From positions 62,001 to 126,000 of the forward strand of contig JAHDLB010000003.1 in assembly GCA_018432315.1 (NCBI GenBank): a stretch of DNA of 64,000 nucleotides. Direction: 5' to 3'. This stretch comes from Anaerolineae bacterium (GTDB taxonomy: Bacteria; Chloroflexota; Anaerolineae; Aggregatilineales; Aggregatilineaceae). The notes under the pieces were generated by a model that saw only the letters and a program-made list of their open reading frames with translations, had not been told where the DNA came from and did no database searches. Below, piece by piece: positions 44,359-53,239 of this stretch; the stretch's first letter is position 1; each line of letters opens with the position of its first letter. The position numbers were made by a program, and so were the translations under genes.

Positions 44359-45834
44359 ATGGCAAAGAAGGCCGTTACAGCTCTCCTGATCGTTGTAACG
44401 CTTCTTGCGGCGCTCCTGCCTCACTCGCTTGGCTCAACTGCATCACCTGTGCACGCGCAGACAGGCGTGACGTGGAACGCCGCATATTACAACAATCCGT
44501 ATCTGCTGGATGAGCCGGTGCTCACCCGCCAGGAACCCGCCATCGCGTTCAACTGGGGCGGCGGATCTCCGGCGGCGGGCGTCAATGCCGACAACTTCAG
44601 CGCGAGTTTTTGGGCGAACGTGCGCTTCGAGCCGGGCACGTATCGCTTCTACGTGCTGGCCGATGACGGCGTGCAGTTGTTCGCCGGAGAGCGCGCCACC
44701 TGGGGCGAGCCGGTCATCGACACCTACAACCGCCCGCGACCCGGCCAGACGCTGACCGCCGACGTGGAGTTTCGCGATGGCGGCGTGATGCGCGTGGCGG
44801 TGAACTATCGCGAGGAAACCGGCGAGGCGTACCTCTACGTGTCGTGGGAGAAGATCAGCGCGGGAGGCACCACCGGGCCGAACTTCCCCGCGCCGGTGAC
44901 GACTACCGGATCGTGGTGGGCCGAGTACTTCAGCAATTCCGTGCTGGCGGGCGCGCCCATCGTCACGCGCACCGAGAGCAGCCCGTCGCAGAACTGGGGC
45001 AGCGCCTCGCCCGCGGACGGCGTCCCGGCGGATAACTTCTCCGCCCGGTTCAGCACCGTCCGCTACTTCGACGCGGGCACCTACCTGGTCAGCGTCCGCG
45101 CGGATGACGGCGTGCGGGTGAACGTCAACGGCCAGTGGATCATCAACGAGTGGCACGGCGCGACCGGCCAGACGACCACCGGCAGTTTTAGCGTCAACAG
45201 CGGGCAGTACGGGATCGTGATCGAGTACTACGAAGCGACCGGGCTGGCGTATCTGGAATTCAGCATCACCCGGACGAACAGCCCGATCACCGTGACCGGC
45301 GCCACGGCGACGATCAACGCCTACATCCTGAACGTGCGCAACGCGCCGGACCCGGTCAACGGGACGGTGATCGCCAGGGTGCGGCGCGGCGAAACCTACC
45401 AGGTGGTGGGCCGCAACAGCGACAGCTCGTGGTGGCAGATCGCACTCTCCGGCACGACCGGCTGGGTCAGCGGGCGCTACGTGACGGTTCAAAACGCGTG
45501 GACCGTGCCGGTGACCGGCACCGTCTACGCCCCGACGCCCGTCCCGACCGTCCCGTCCTACATCTACGGGCAGTGCCCCGGCTTCCTGCCGTCGCGGCTG
45601 GTCGTGGGCGGGTGGGGCCGCGTGACGCCCGGCATGGCGAACAACGTGCGCGCCCAGCCGAGCACGGTCAGTCAGTGGCTCGGGCAGATCCCGGCGGGCG
45701 GCGTGTTCGAGGTGGTGGGCGGCCCGGTGTGCGGCGAGAATACGGCGTGGTGGCAGGTGCGCTATTACGGCCTGATCGGCTGGACGCCCGAAGGCCAGAG
45801 CGGCACCTACTGGCTGGAGCCGTTCAGTTGGTGA
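44359..45834 (+). CDS. Secreted protein with two PA14 and two SH3b domains, copy 1 (491 aa)
   Basis: A signal peptide (about 1-34, 'SPVHAQ') is followed by two PA14-like beta-barrel domains (about 35-165 and 175-310). Each has the landmark 'WNAAYYNN' / 'WWAEYFSN', 'NWGGGSPAAGVNADNFSA' / 'NWGSASPADGVPADNFSA' and a 'VLADDGVQLF' / 'VRADDGVRVNVNG' carbohydrate-site loop. Two SH3b modules follow (about 320-380 and 410-490; 'LNVRNAPDPVNGTVIARVRRGETY', 'NNVRAQPSTVSQWLGQIP'). It is likely a cell-surface glycan-binding protein. AAAGGAG precedes the ATG. It is paralogous to the next gene over about 350 residues. Confidence 0.88.
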   Translation: MAKKAVTALLIVVTLLAALLPHSLGSTASPVHAQTGVTWNAAYYNNPYLLDEPVLTRQEPAIAFNWGGGSPAAGVNADNFSASFWANVRFEPGTYRFYVLADDGVQLFAGERATWGEPVIDTYNRPRPGQTLTADVEFRDGGVMRVAVNYREETGEAYLYVSWEKISAGGTTGPNFPAPVTTTGSWWAEYFSNSVLAGAPIVTRTESSPSQNWGSASPADGVPADNFSARFSTVRYFDAGTYLVSVRADDGVRVNVNGQWIINEWHGATGQTTTGSFSVNSGQYGIVIEYYEATGLAYLEFSITRTNSPITVTGATATINAYILNVRNAPDPVNGTVIARVRRGETYQVVGRNSDSSWWQIALSGTTGWVSGRYVTVQNAWTVPVTGTVYAPTPVPTVPSYIYGQCPGFLPSRLVVGGWGRVTPGMANNVRAQPSTVSQWLGQIPAGGVFEVVGGPVCGENTAWWQVRYYGLIGWTPEGQSGTYWLEPFSW

Positions 45835-45988
45835 GCGCAGCGTCGGGTTTCCGCCGCGTGAGCGTATGACACGTCCGGCGCGCTTGGCGTTACAATAGAG
45901 AGTGACTCGTGCCGCTGTGGGGGGGCAGATGGCGATCATCTGCCTCCCGTTGTGCTGTATGCCGATCGAAATTAGGAGGGTGTTGGAA

Positions 45989-47170
45989 ATGAAACGGAGT
46001 TTGATGACACTGTTGATCGTGATGGCGCTGGCCGTCGCGTTCGTGCCCGCGCCGGCAGCCCGCGCCCAGAGTGGCGTGGTCTGGCACGCGACGTACTACA
46101 ACGATCCCTACCAGCTTGGCGAGCCGGCCTTGATTCGCACCGAGAGCGAGCTGGCGTTCAACTGGGGCGGCGGATCGCCCGCGACGGGGATTAATGCCGA
46201 CAACTTCAGCGCCGGGTTCTGGGCGGATATCGCCTTCGAGCCGGGCATCTACCGCTTCTACGTGCTGGCCGATGACGGCGTGCAGTTGTTCGCCGGGCAG
46301 CGCGCCACCTGGGGCCAGCCGGTGATCGACACCTACGACCAGCCGCAGGTTGGCCAGACGCTGACCGCCGACGTGGACTTCTCGCAGGGCGGCGTGCAGA
46401 AGGTCGTGGTCAATTACCGCGAGGCGACCGGCGACGCCTATCTGTACGTGCGCTGGGAGAACCTGACCACCGGCGCCACGACCGGCACCGACTTCGGCAG
46501 GCCCGTCAGCAGCATGGGCAACTGGACGGCGCAGTACTGGCCGGCCCTGAACTTCGCGGGCGCGCCGGTCGTCACCCGGCAGGAGACGATCCCCAGCCAC
46601 GACTGGGGCGATGGTGCCCCGGCGGACGGCGTCCCGGCGGATTACTTCTCGGCGCGGTGGTACACAGTCCGCGCGCTGGACCCCGGCACCTACACGATCT
46701 CGGTGCGGGCCGATGACGGCGTGCGCGTCTTCCTCAACCGCGCCCTGGTGATCGACCAGTGGCACACCGCGACCGGTCAGACCTACACCTACACCTTCGC
46801 GGTGCCGGGCGGCGAGCACCTGTTCGAGATCGAGTATTACGAGGAAACGCAGAACGCGTACCTGCACTTCGGCCTGACTCAGGACGCGGGCCAGCCGGCC
46901 AGCCCCGGCGCCCCGGCCCAGCCGCCCGCCATCACCGGGGCGGCAGCCACGATCACGGCCTACCGGCTCAACGTGCGGGACATCCCCACCACGCGCGGCA
47001 GCACGGTGATCGCGCAGGTCGTCCGTGGCGAGGAATACCCGATCATCGGGCGCAACAGTGACCGGACGTGGTGGCAGATCGACCTGGGCGGCGGCGTGAA
47101 CGGCTGGGTGAGCGCGTACTACGTCACCCCGCGCGATACGCAGGACGTGCCGGTGACGTACCAGGGCTGA
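45989..47170 (+). CDS. Secreted protein with two PA14 and one SH3b domain, copy 2 (393 aa)
   Basis: The same plan as copy 1 but without the second SH3b module: signal peptide (about 1-26, 'AARAQ'), PA14 1 (about 28-160), PA14 2 (about 170-305), SH3b (about 320-385, 'LNVRDIPTTRGSTVIAQVVRGEEYP'). Blocks such as 'NWGGGSPATGINADNFSAGFWA' and 'YVLADDGVQLFAGQRATWG' are close to copy 1, pointing to a tandem duplication with later loss or gain of the last module. TAGGAGGG precedes the ATG. It ends at a strong terminator. Function not known. Confidence 0.88.
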   Translation: MKRSLMTLLIVMALAVAFVPAPAARAQSGVVWHATYYNDPYQLGEPALIRTESELAFNWGGGSPATGINADNFSAGFWADIAFEPGIYRFYVLADDGVQLFAGQRATWGQPVIDTYDQPQVGQTLTADVDFSQGGVQKVVVNYREATGDAYLYVRWENLTTGATTGTDFGRPVSSMGNWTAQYWPALNFAGAPVVTRQETIPSHDWGDGAPADGVPADYFSARWYTVRALDPGTYTISVRADDGVRVFLNRALVIDQWHTATGQTYTYTFAVPGGEHLFEIEYYEETQNAYLHFGLTQDAGQPASPGAPAQPPAITGAAATITAYRLNVRDIPTTRGSTVIAQVVRGEEYPIIGRNSDRTWWQIDLGGGVNGWVSAYYVTPRDTQDVPVTYQG

Positions 47171-47195
47171 TCCCGCTATCGCTGAGCGCAGTCCG

Positions 47196-47229
47196 ACCGG
47201 AGTGCAGCCGCGCGCTGCGCTCCGGTTTT
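47196..47229 (+). terminator. Rho-independent terminator after PA14-SH3b gene 2
   Basis: ACCGGAGTGCAGC (47196-47208) pairs with GCTGCGCTCCGGT (47214-47226) with one G-T pair, followed by TTT. Confidence 0.85.
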
Positions 47230-47344
47230 CTGTTTGTGGCGGTCTGTCTGGACGGCGCCGGGCGGGCGCGGTACAATGCTCCGGCGGGGTGTCCGATCGG
47301 GATGCCCGGCCACGCATATCAATTCTAAGGATAAGCAACCGATC

Positions 47345-48556
47345 ATGACCGAACCACGCAACAGTTATAAACTGATCGCGCCGCATGGCGGCGTGTTGGT
47401 GAATCGCCTGCTGGACGGCGACATGCGCGACGTGATGCGCGAGCGCGCCCGGACGATGACGCGCGTCCCGCTTTCGCCGATGAACGTCGCCGACGTCGAG
47501 TGTGTCTCGACGGGAGTCTACAGCCCGCTGACCGGCTTCATGGGCCAGGCCGACTACACCAGCGTCGTCCACGACATGCACCTGACCAACGGCCTGCCCT
47601 GGACCGTCCCGGTGACGCTGGCCGTCGAGCAGGCGCTGGCCGATTCCATCGCCGTCGGCCAGACCGTCGCGCTGGCCGAGCCGGACCCGGACGCGCCGGG
47701 CGCCGAGCGGCTGCTGGGCGTGCTGACCGTGAGCGAGAAGTTCACCTACGACAAGGCCGCCGAGGCCCAGGAGGTCTATCGCACGACCGAAGCCGAGCAT
47801 CCCGGCGTGGCGCGCATCTACGCCCAGGGCGACGTGTGCCTGGCGGGCGATATCTGGGTGTTCGACCGGCCCAAAGAGGTCGTCTCCACCTTCGGCGACA
47901 TTCGCTTGACGCCCGCCGAGACGCGCGCCCTGTTTACCGAGCGGGGGTGGCGGCGGGTGGTCGCCTTTCAGACGCGCAACCCGATCCACCGCGCCCACGA
48001 GTACATTCAGAAGGTGGCGCTGGAGATCGTGGACGGGCTGATGCTGCACCCGCTGGTCGGCGAGACGAAGTCCGACGACATTCCCGCCGACGTGCGCGTG
48101 GCGAGCTACCAGGCCATCCTGGACACGTACTACCCGATGGACCGCGTGCTGCTGAACGTGTTCCCGGCGGCGATGCGCTACGCCGGCCCGCGCGAGGCCA
48201 TCTTTCACGCCATCGCGCGCAAGAATTACGGCTGCTCGCATTTCATCGTCGGGCGCGATCACGCGGGCGTCGGCAAATATTACGGCACCTACGACGCGCA
48301 CCTGATCTTCGACGAGTTCGATCCGCGCGCGCTGGACATCACGCCGCTGTTCTTCGAGCACGCCTTCTTCTGCAAGAAGTGCGAGGCGGTGGTCACCGCC
48401 AAGACGTGCCCCCACGGCAAAGAGCAGTGGGTCTTCCTGAGCGGGACCCAGGTGCGCGAGAAGCTCGCCGCGGGCGAGATGCTGCCCGTCGAGTTCACGC
48501 GGCCCGAGGTCAGCCGCGTGCTGGTGGACGGCATGAGGCGCGTCAACGGGCGCTAG
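47345..48556 (+). CDS. sat: Sulfate adenylyltransferase, ATP-sulfurylase type (403 aa)
   Basis: Forms adenosine 5'-phosphosulfate from ATP and sulfate, the first step of sulfate activation (or the last of sulfite oxidation). The active-site block 'QTRNPIHRAHEYIQK' (QxRN and HxxH), 'GRDHAGVGKYYG' and 'FFCKKCEAVVTAKTCPHG' with four Cys are typical of the monofunctional dissimilatory/assimilatory Sat family. Length is normal. It stands alone between two terminators, without APS reductase or kinase. AAGGAT lies 12 bases before the ATG, and a TACAAT near 47272 may be its -10. Confidence 0.96.
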   Translation: MTEPRNSYKLIAPHGGVLVNRLLDGDMRDVMRERARTMTRVPLSPMNVADVECVSTGVYSPLTGFMGQADYTSVVHDMHLTNGLPWTVPVTLAVEQALADSIAVGQTVALAEPDPDAPGAERLLGVLTVSEKFTYDKAAEAQEVYRTTEAEHPGVARIYAQGDVCLAGDIWVFDRPKEVVSTFGDIRLTPAETRALFTERGWRRVVAFQTRNPIHRAHEYIQKVALEIVDGLMLHPLVGETKSDDIPADVRVASYQAILDTYYPMDRVLLNVFPAAMRYAGPREAIFHAIARKNYGCSHFIVGRDHAGVGKYYGTYDAHLIFDEFDPRALDITPLFFEHAFFCKKCEAVVTAKTCPHGKEQWVFLSGTQVREKLAAGEMLPVEFTRPEVSRVLVDGMRRVNGR

Positions 48557-48570
48557 GCTCTCCGCAGAAA

Positions 48571-48611
48571 AATCCCCCGCCGCACGGTTTCGCGACGGGG
48601 GATTGTTTTTT
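48571..48611 (+). terminator. Rho-independent terminator after sat
   Basis: AATCCCCCG (48571-48579) pairs with CGGGGGATT (48596-48604), with further GC pairs inside, followed by a run of T residues at 48606-48611. Confidence 0.9.
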
Positions 48612-48671
48612 ACTCGTACACGTGGGCCTCATGATGTACTGTAGCAGATGAAGGGATCGATAAGGCCAGAG

Positions 48672-49472
48672 TCAGAAATCTAGGGGCAGGTTGTCTTCCA
48701 CGAAACGAACTCCAAGCAACGACAAAAATACCTTGTCCTCCTTTTTGTCGAGGTGAATCAAATCACTCTTATGAAGATTTCCAAGAATCGACGTGCGAAA
48801 TCTCGGTTTGTTTCGGGGATCGTATTCTGTCCAGGTTAGCAGTTCAGATACAATGACTGGCTCAGGATGGCGGCTGTAGAGGATTAGCAGCACCTTATCC
48901 GCTGTTTTTAGCTTGCGTCCTGGTGGAGATATGATCCGAATGTGGTTGCCGATTTGCCATACAACCGGGATCTTCTTTGTAACCAGCTTGTCAACTAGGT
49001 CTTGGGCCTCATCAAGACTGATCCCGTGGAAAAGCCGCACGAGTTCGGCCATTACCCAGTCCGCGCAACTCACCACGAATATGGCGTCCATTTTGTTCGA
49101 ATCAATCTCGCCCGCATGATGAGCAACCCCACGCTTATTTCGAATACTATAGAGCGCATTCAAGACGTGCGGGATATGGAAACGGACTGAGTCTGGAAAA
49201 CTACTCAGACTTTCAAAGCGCCTAAGAGCTTGATCGAATCGACTAACTGACTTTCCCAATGGAGAATAAGTTCCACCACTTGTACGCCATTCGAGTACCC
49301 TAAACACAATTTCACAAAACTTGCCACCGTTTAGTTCAGCTGGTTCGAAATGTCCACGAGCGAAATTGACCTTGATCTCAGTGTAGTGTCCTTCAAGAGC
49401 CTCTCTCAATTTTTTAGGTAGCGACGGAAAAGTCTGTTCAAATCGGGTGACCATTTGAGTTAACTCGATCAT
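48672..49472 (-). CDS. HEPN-like protein with C-terminal winged helix (266 aa)
   Basis: The base composition is clearly lower in GC than the flanking genes, suggesting transfer. Residues about 20-160 look alpha-helical and include 'IRNKRGVAHH' (R111, N112, H118), the R-N-x(4-6)-H pattern of HEPN ribonucleases, followed by a helix 'MDAIFVVSCADWVMAELVRLF'. Residues about 185-260 resemble a winged helix ('DKVLLILYSRHPEPVIVSELL', 'FRTSILGNLHKSDLIHLDK'). The start overlaps the stop of the upstream gene (ATGA), so the two were made as a pair. A toxin or abortive-infection role is inferred from the HEPN motif; the family is not one I can name. Confidence 0.6.
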   Translation of the reverse strand: MIELTQMVTRFEQTFPSLPKKLREALEGHYTEIKVNFARGHFEPAELNGGKFCEIVFRVLEWRTSGGTYSPLGKSVSRFDQALRRFESLSSFPDSVRFHIPHVLNALYSIRNKRGVAHHAGEIDSNKMDAIFVVSCADWVMAELVRLFHGISLDEAQDLVDKLVTKKIPVVWQIGNHIRIISPPGRKLKTADKVLLILYSRHPEPVIVSELLTWTEYDPRNKPRFRTSILGNLHKSDLIHLDKKEDKVFLSLLGVRFVEDNLPLDF

Positions 49473-49975
49473 TTTTTAGGGAGTTGACTATCAACGAAAT
49501 ATTCCCCTGCAGCCGTAAGCGTGTACTGGCCCTGTTTGTCTCCTGCTTGCAGATAATTGCGGTGGTGCTTCGCATTGTTCAACGTGGATCTTGGATTAGC
49601 CGGTGGTTTTCTCTTGGCATAGCGACATGCCTTGAGTAAAAGATCGCCGTCGATAAATTCTTGCTTGACGTCCGATGGCGCGTTGTGAGCAAAGAAATAC
49701 GCCACGACAGCACAAAATTCCATATCATTCAATCTTGACTGGGGATCTTTTTCTCTAACGAATTCGTTAAACTCCTCAACGAAATTGCGCTTCGCTAGTG
49801 AAGGTGTTGAAGGTGCATCTAACTCTTCTGTTGTGTCTACTGAATCCTCAGGCGAGGACATCGTGGGTGATTGACCCAGTAAATTGCCAGCCAGCAAATT
49901 GAAAACTCTTTCCTGGAGATGCTCTGGGAACAGTTTGACCTTTTCGGCAATGTCAGGAATTTGATAGTCTCCCGC

Positions 49976-50653
49976 TCAAGTGTTGTTAGGAATAGGAACA
50001 TAGGATAAGAGTTCTTCAATCGACCAAATGTGGTCGGTCAGGCCAGCAACCATCGCCGGTGAGCGTTGAAGCCAGCGACGAGTACCATCATTAACTTCCA
50101 GCCGTAAGGTTTTGACATGACGAGCCAAGTTGTAGACCACATCCTCCCAGACCGACGCCGCGCGCAACATCTGCACACGCTTGGAAAAGCCCAGCGTTTT
50201 TCGAACCAAGCGCCCATTCATATGCCGCGAGGTCAAGTTGGTGCGTTCAATGTAGGCCGTGTGGGTGTGCAACTCGGCGTAAAGTTGTTCCGGGTCACCA
50301 AAGATGACCTGTGGTTCCACACCGATCACGCGTCCATTGTCACGTTGCTTGACCATCTGCAAATACTGCCATTCCTTGCCGGGTTGCTTGAGCGATGGTG
50401 GGCGGCCACGTCCGCTGTAGTCAGGCACTTCACCGTAGGTCTCAATCAAGGCTTCGCGATGACCGCCCCACCCATCCGAAACCAACGGCGGCGGGGCATC
50501 GGGATGCCCACGGCGCTTGAGCTGCTCTAGGAGTTCGATGGATGCGTCCGTCTCCGTTTTGCCAATCCCGCGTCCCACGCGCAGCCGGGTTGCTACTTCA
50601 ATCAGGGTGCAGCGCCAGAATTCGCCCCGGTCGTCTTGCTCGCAGCGCCCCCT
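49976..50653 (-). CDS. IS1-like transposase, InsB part in the -1 frame
   Basis: The frame is open from 50653 to the stop at 49976. It continues the catalytic domain: 'DDRGEFWRCTLIEVATRLRVGRGIGK', 'LVSDGWGGHREALIETYGEVPDYSGRG' (second Asp) and 'HTAYIERTNLTSRHMNGRL' with the catalytic Glu, all in short family blocks. A GTG at 50578 could start a separate InsB. Position relative to InsA is the -1 frame, as in classical IS1. The last sense codons are in the terminal repeat, and the TGA stop is supplied by the host DNA. Confidence 0.82.
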   Translation of the reverse strand, partial: RGRCEQDDRGEFWRCTLIEVATRLRVGRGIGKTETDASIELLEQLKRRGHPDAPPPLVSDGWGGHREALIETYGEVPDYSGRGRPPSLKQPGKEWQYLQMVKQRDNGRVIGVEPQVIFGDPEQLYAELHTHTAYIERTNLTSRHMNGRLVRKTLGFSKRVQMLRAASVWEDVVYNLARHVKTLRLEVNDGTRRWLQRSPAMVAGLTDHIWSIEELLSYVPIPNNT

Positions 50654-51113
50654 TTATGCCCTTTGTGACCCACGTAGGTCCACAACCCATCGATCTGCGC
50701 CTGACTGATCCGGTAGTTTTTCAGCAACGCGTCTTCTATCTCTGCTGCTTGCCGGGCTGCAGCACGCAGCCAGTCGAGAATCGTGTCTTCCTTGATCCCT
50801 TTGGCGCGCGAAATGCTGCTGATCCGCACGCCTTCCGCCAACAATGCCAGGGTTTCCAGGATAGTCTCGCGCGTCGCTTGGCGTCGATAAAATACCGTGC
50901 CGTGTGTTTCCGTAAACGTTTGACCACAGCACTTACACCGATAGCGCTGCGTGCCATTCTTGGTTTTCCCGAAGCGGATCACCTGCGCCGCTTCGATTTC
51001 GCCGTACAACTCACATGCTTCATTCGGGCAAAATTGCCCCACTTGAGCCAGTTTGTTCGTCATGTCTCCCTCGAACCGCGTTCTTTTGCTGGCTCTATTT
51101 TACCAACAACACT
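49979..51113 (-). mobile_element. IS1-family-like insertion sequence, about 1135 bp
   Basis: Terminal inverted repeats AGTGTTGTTAGGAA (49979-49992) and, on the complement of the other end (51113-51100), AGTGTTGTTGGTAA match at 12 of 14 positions. Between them are two minus-strand frames, an InsA-like zinc-finger/HTH part and an InsB-like DDE part, offset by a -1 shift. The element splits a gene of an AT-richer island. The stop codon of the downstream frame (TGA, 49978-49976) lies just outside the repeat, in target DNA. Confidence 0.85.
50602..51063 (-). CDS. IS1-like transposase, InsA part (153 aa)
   Basis: The N-terminus has a zinc finger (CPNEAC ... CKCC, about residues 12-47) that binds IS ends, then a helix-turn-helix ('LLAEGVRISSISRAKGIKEDTILDWLRAA') and 'QAQIDGLWTYVGHKG' with the first catalytic Asp of the DDE triad. 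After that point the reading frame drifts into a GC-rich tail ('GGAASKTTGANSGAAP'), while the conserved continuation is in the -1 frame. A programmed -1 frameshift near the AAAGGGGGC stretch (50655-50647) would make the full enzyme. Confidence 0.85.
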   Translation of the reverse strand: MTNKLAQVGQFCPNEACELYGEIEAAQVIRFGKTKNGTQRYRCKCCGQTFTETHGTVFYRRQATRETILETLALLAEGVRISSISRAKGIKEDTILDWLRAAARQAAEIEDALLKNYRISQAQIDGLWTYVGHKGHKGGAASKTTGANSGAAP

Positions 51114-51347
51114 CTTCAGGGATACTGCCAGGAATTTCCCCTTTGAGTAATTCATAACTCTCCGGAAGCATAGTTGATCTCCCACTCAAATAAGTGATTT
51201 GACTCAGATCTTACTATAGACCAATACAACTAATAGTCAAGTAAAACGGATGTTCGATTTGACAATTATAACCTGAGTAAAGATCAAGTAGAGCACACAA
51301 GAGGAGTGCGCCGATTTGTTTCGATTAGTGTGAGATTGGCTGTTGCC

Positions 51348-52892
51348 CTAGAACAGCCGCATGGTTTCCCAGAACCACCACATGAAGATCGTAGCCAGGA
51401 TCAGGTACACGCCGGACACCTGCGCCAGCAGGATGATCCAGGCGCGCGTGTTGCGCCGGACCTGCGCCACGAAGAACACCAGCAGGTATGCCGCCGGCAG
51501 CGAGAGCAACACCAGCGGGAAGGCCGCCATCTTGAGCAGTTCCTGCTCGCGGTAGAAGTTGTCGTTGTAGATTTTCAACTCGCCGAAGTTGTCGAACACG
51601 CGCTCGATGCGCTCGACGAGGCTCAGCCGGTCGGCGCGCGTCATCGAGCCGCTGGCTTTGAGGTAGGCCCCGTTTGGCCCCAGCATCCAGTACCCGCCGT
51701 CGCTGGCGGGCAGCAGCACGGTCTGGGTCGCGCCTTGCCGCAAAAAGCTGGTGTCGTGCGTCAGCACCGGGCCGGACTCGCCCTCGAAGCTCGCCAGCGC
51801 CACCCCCTCGCCCGACGATTTCAGGGTCAGCCAGCGGTCGATCTGCCAGCCGCGCTGGGGATAGCGCAGGCCGGGAATCCAGCGCAGGCCATCCGGGCTG
51901 AGTTCGTACTCCGAGAAATAGAAGCTGGCTTCCTGGGCCGGGGCCGCCACGCGCTCCCACGTGCCGCCGTGCAGCACGAACGGCGCCGCCTCCAGCGACC
52001 AGTTGACCACGTTGCCCGGCGCCTGGTCGAACAGGTTGCGCAGCCCCACCAGCCGCCCCGCGTCGTCGCGGGCGACCTGCCCCGGCGCCAGGTCGGCCAG
52101 CGGCACCGAGTCGACCGGGGTCGCCGCGCCGGATTCACCCGCCAGGACGAAATCGACCATCGCCCCCGCGCCACCCGGCTCGACCGGGGCCAGCGCGTAC
52201 AGGAAACGCCAGCCGTCCGCCCCCAGGTGGGCGAACTGGTACGCGCACAGCGTCCCTTCGTCCGCGCAGGCGTCGGGCGGCGCGGCCTCGCGCACCTCGC
52301 CCCAGCCGGTCCCGGCGGTGTACGGCGCGATCACGACCTGCTCCTCGTCGTGCGTGACGATCTCGATCGACTCGCCGGCCCACGCCAGCCCGGACACACT
52401 CGCCAGCGCGCCGGGCGGCAGGCCCAGCGATTCCGTGCCGCCTTCGGGCCGCACCCAGTACACCGCGGACAGGTCCGGCGCGCCCCAGGCCATCGCCAGC
52501 GCGCCGTCACGCGCCTGGGCCACGGCCAGCACCTGCGCGCTGCGATCTTCGGGCAGCGGCCACAACAATTCCGCCCGGCCCGCTTCCAGGTCGAAGCGCA
52601 CCATGCCCCACCGTTCCAGCGTGGCGACGGGCCGGGCCGAGGCGGCTTTGGTTTCGTACTGGCAGAATCGCCAGGCGGTGTCCGCTTCGAAAAAGGCCGG
52701 GCCGGCGCACGTCTGGCGGAAGGGATCGAGCGGCCCGGCGGCGGAGACGAACGCCATATAGCGCACCGGCGAGGGATTCGACGCGGCGACGTAGAAGAAT
52801 CGCGCCCAGGCGATCCCGCAGATGACGAACGCGGCGGCGAAAATCGCGGCGCTGATGGCGAGCGTTTTGTTGTGTTTGAGCGTGGCGATCAT
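51348..52892 (-). CDS. Hypothetical membrane protein with extracytoplasmic beta domain (514 aa)
   Basis: One N-terminal span (about 8-33) and two C-terminal spans ('FPLVLLSLPAAYLLVFFVAQV', 'IILLAQVSGVYLILATIFMWWFW') bracket about 380 extracytoplasmic residues. This central part has repeated Trp/Gly-rich strands ('LAVAQARDGALAMAWGAPDLSAVYWVRPEGG', 'SIEIVTHDEEQVVIAPYTAGTGWG') suggestive of a beta-propeller. Homologues I recall are only hypothetical. The ATG at 52892 with GGAAG upstream is preferred to 52916. Codon use is host-like; it marks the edge of the acquired island. Function unknown. Confidence 0.75.
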   Translation of the reverse strand: MIATLKHNKTLAISAAIFAAAFVICGIAWARFFYVAASNPSPVRYMAFVSAAGPLDPFRQTCAGPAFFEADTAWRFCQYETKAASARPVATLERWGMVRFDLEAGRAELLWPLPEDRSAQVLAVAQARDGALAMAWGAPDLSAVYWVRPEGGTESLGLPPGALASVSGLAWAGESIEIVTHDEEQVVIAPYTAGTGWGEVREAAPPDACADEGTLCAYQFAHLGADGWRFLYALAPVEPGGAGAMVDFVLAGESGAATPVDSVPLADLAPGQVARDDAGRLVGLRNLFDQAPGNVVNWSLEAAPFVLHGGTWERVAAPAQEASFYFSEYELSPDGLRWIPGLRYPQRGWQIDRWLTLKSSGEGVALASFEGESGPVLTHDTSFLRQGATQTVLLPASDGGYWMLGPNGAYLKASGSMTRADRLSLVERIERVFDNFGELKIYNDNFYREQELLKMAAFPLVLLSLPAAYLLVFFVAQVRRNTRAWIILLAQVSGVYLILATIFMWWFWETMRLF

Positions 52893-53014
52893 CGTTCTTC
52901 CAGTTGGGTGACTCACGATACCGGCGGCGGATATGCCCGCGCCGGACGACCATGCCAGATTATAGGGCCACCGCCGGGAAATGACGATAGATACATCGTG
53001 TAGCTGTCTCGTTT

Positions 53015-53093
53015 ATAGCCCACAGCGTTGAACGTATAAATCCAACTGCTGGCGGCGTATCTTGGATAGAACATGTGTGCTAAACTGTAATCA
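53015..53093 (+). promoter_or_regulatory. Conserved virion-locus element, copy B
   Basis: This copy matches 6098-6173: 26 of the first 27 bases, then CGGCGTA (53053-53059), GGATAGAACAT (53064-53074) and GTGCTAAA (53077-53084), with a one-base length difference. The last block reads TGC-TAAACT, an extended -10. It precedes terS by about 150 bases, leaving a leader that contains GGCAAGCC/GGCTTGCC (53169-53176, 53211-53218), a possible hairpin ending 21 bases before the start codon. The rest of 52893-53239 holds no gene. Confidence 0.8.
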
Positions 53094-53239
53094 TCCCGCC
53101 GCGCCAGCGGGCACGGACCTGAAAACACATTCGAGCGGGTGGGCAGGTGTCCGTCAGCGAGCCGCGATGGCAAGCCCGCCGGCGCGGCGGGGGATAGGCG
53201 GCATCGTGGCGGCTTGCCCGCCTGAGTGGGGAGGTGGTG

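Larger units (their letters stand above)
49469..51171 (-). pseudogene. HEPN partner gene interrupted by an IS1-like element
   Basis: The downstream part (49469-~49978) encodes about 170 residues in one frame, open leftwards from the IS edge ('AGDYQIPDIAEKVKLFPEH' then 'LQERVFNLLAGN'); the 142-residue remnant only has a TTG start inside it. Beyond the other IS edge, an ATG at 51171 with GGGAGA upstream opens 'MLPESYELLKGEIPGSIPE' up to 51114. Joining the two parts across the IS (GAA-G + CG-GGA) restores a single frame of about 187 residues. The C-terminal part ('NDMEFCAVVAYFFAHNAPSDVKQEFI', 'YTLTAAGEYFVDSQL') looks helical. No exact target duplication is seen; the best is TGAAG versus TGAG. 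Probably inactive, unless the TTG-started remnant works. Confidence 0.65.

Noticed and set aside
49976-51120. Exact target-site duplication around the IS
   Set aside because: Flanks do not share an 8-9-bp repeat; only TGAAG/TGAG resemble each other, which could be chance.
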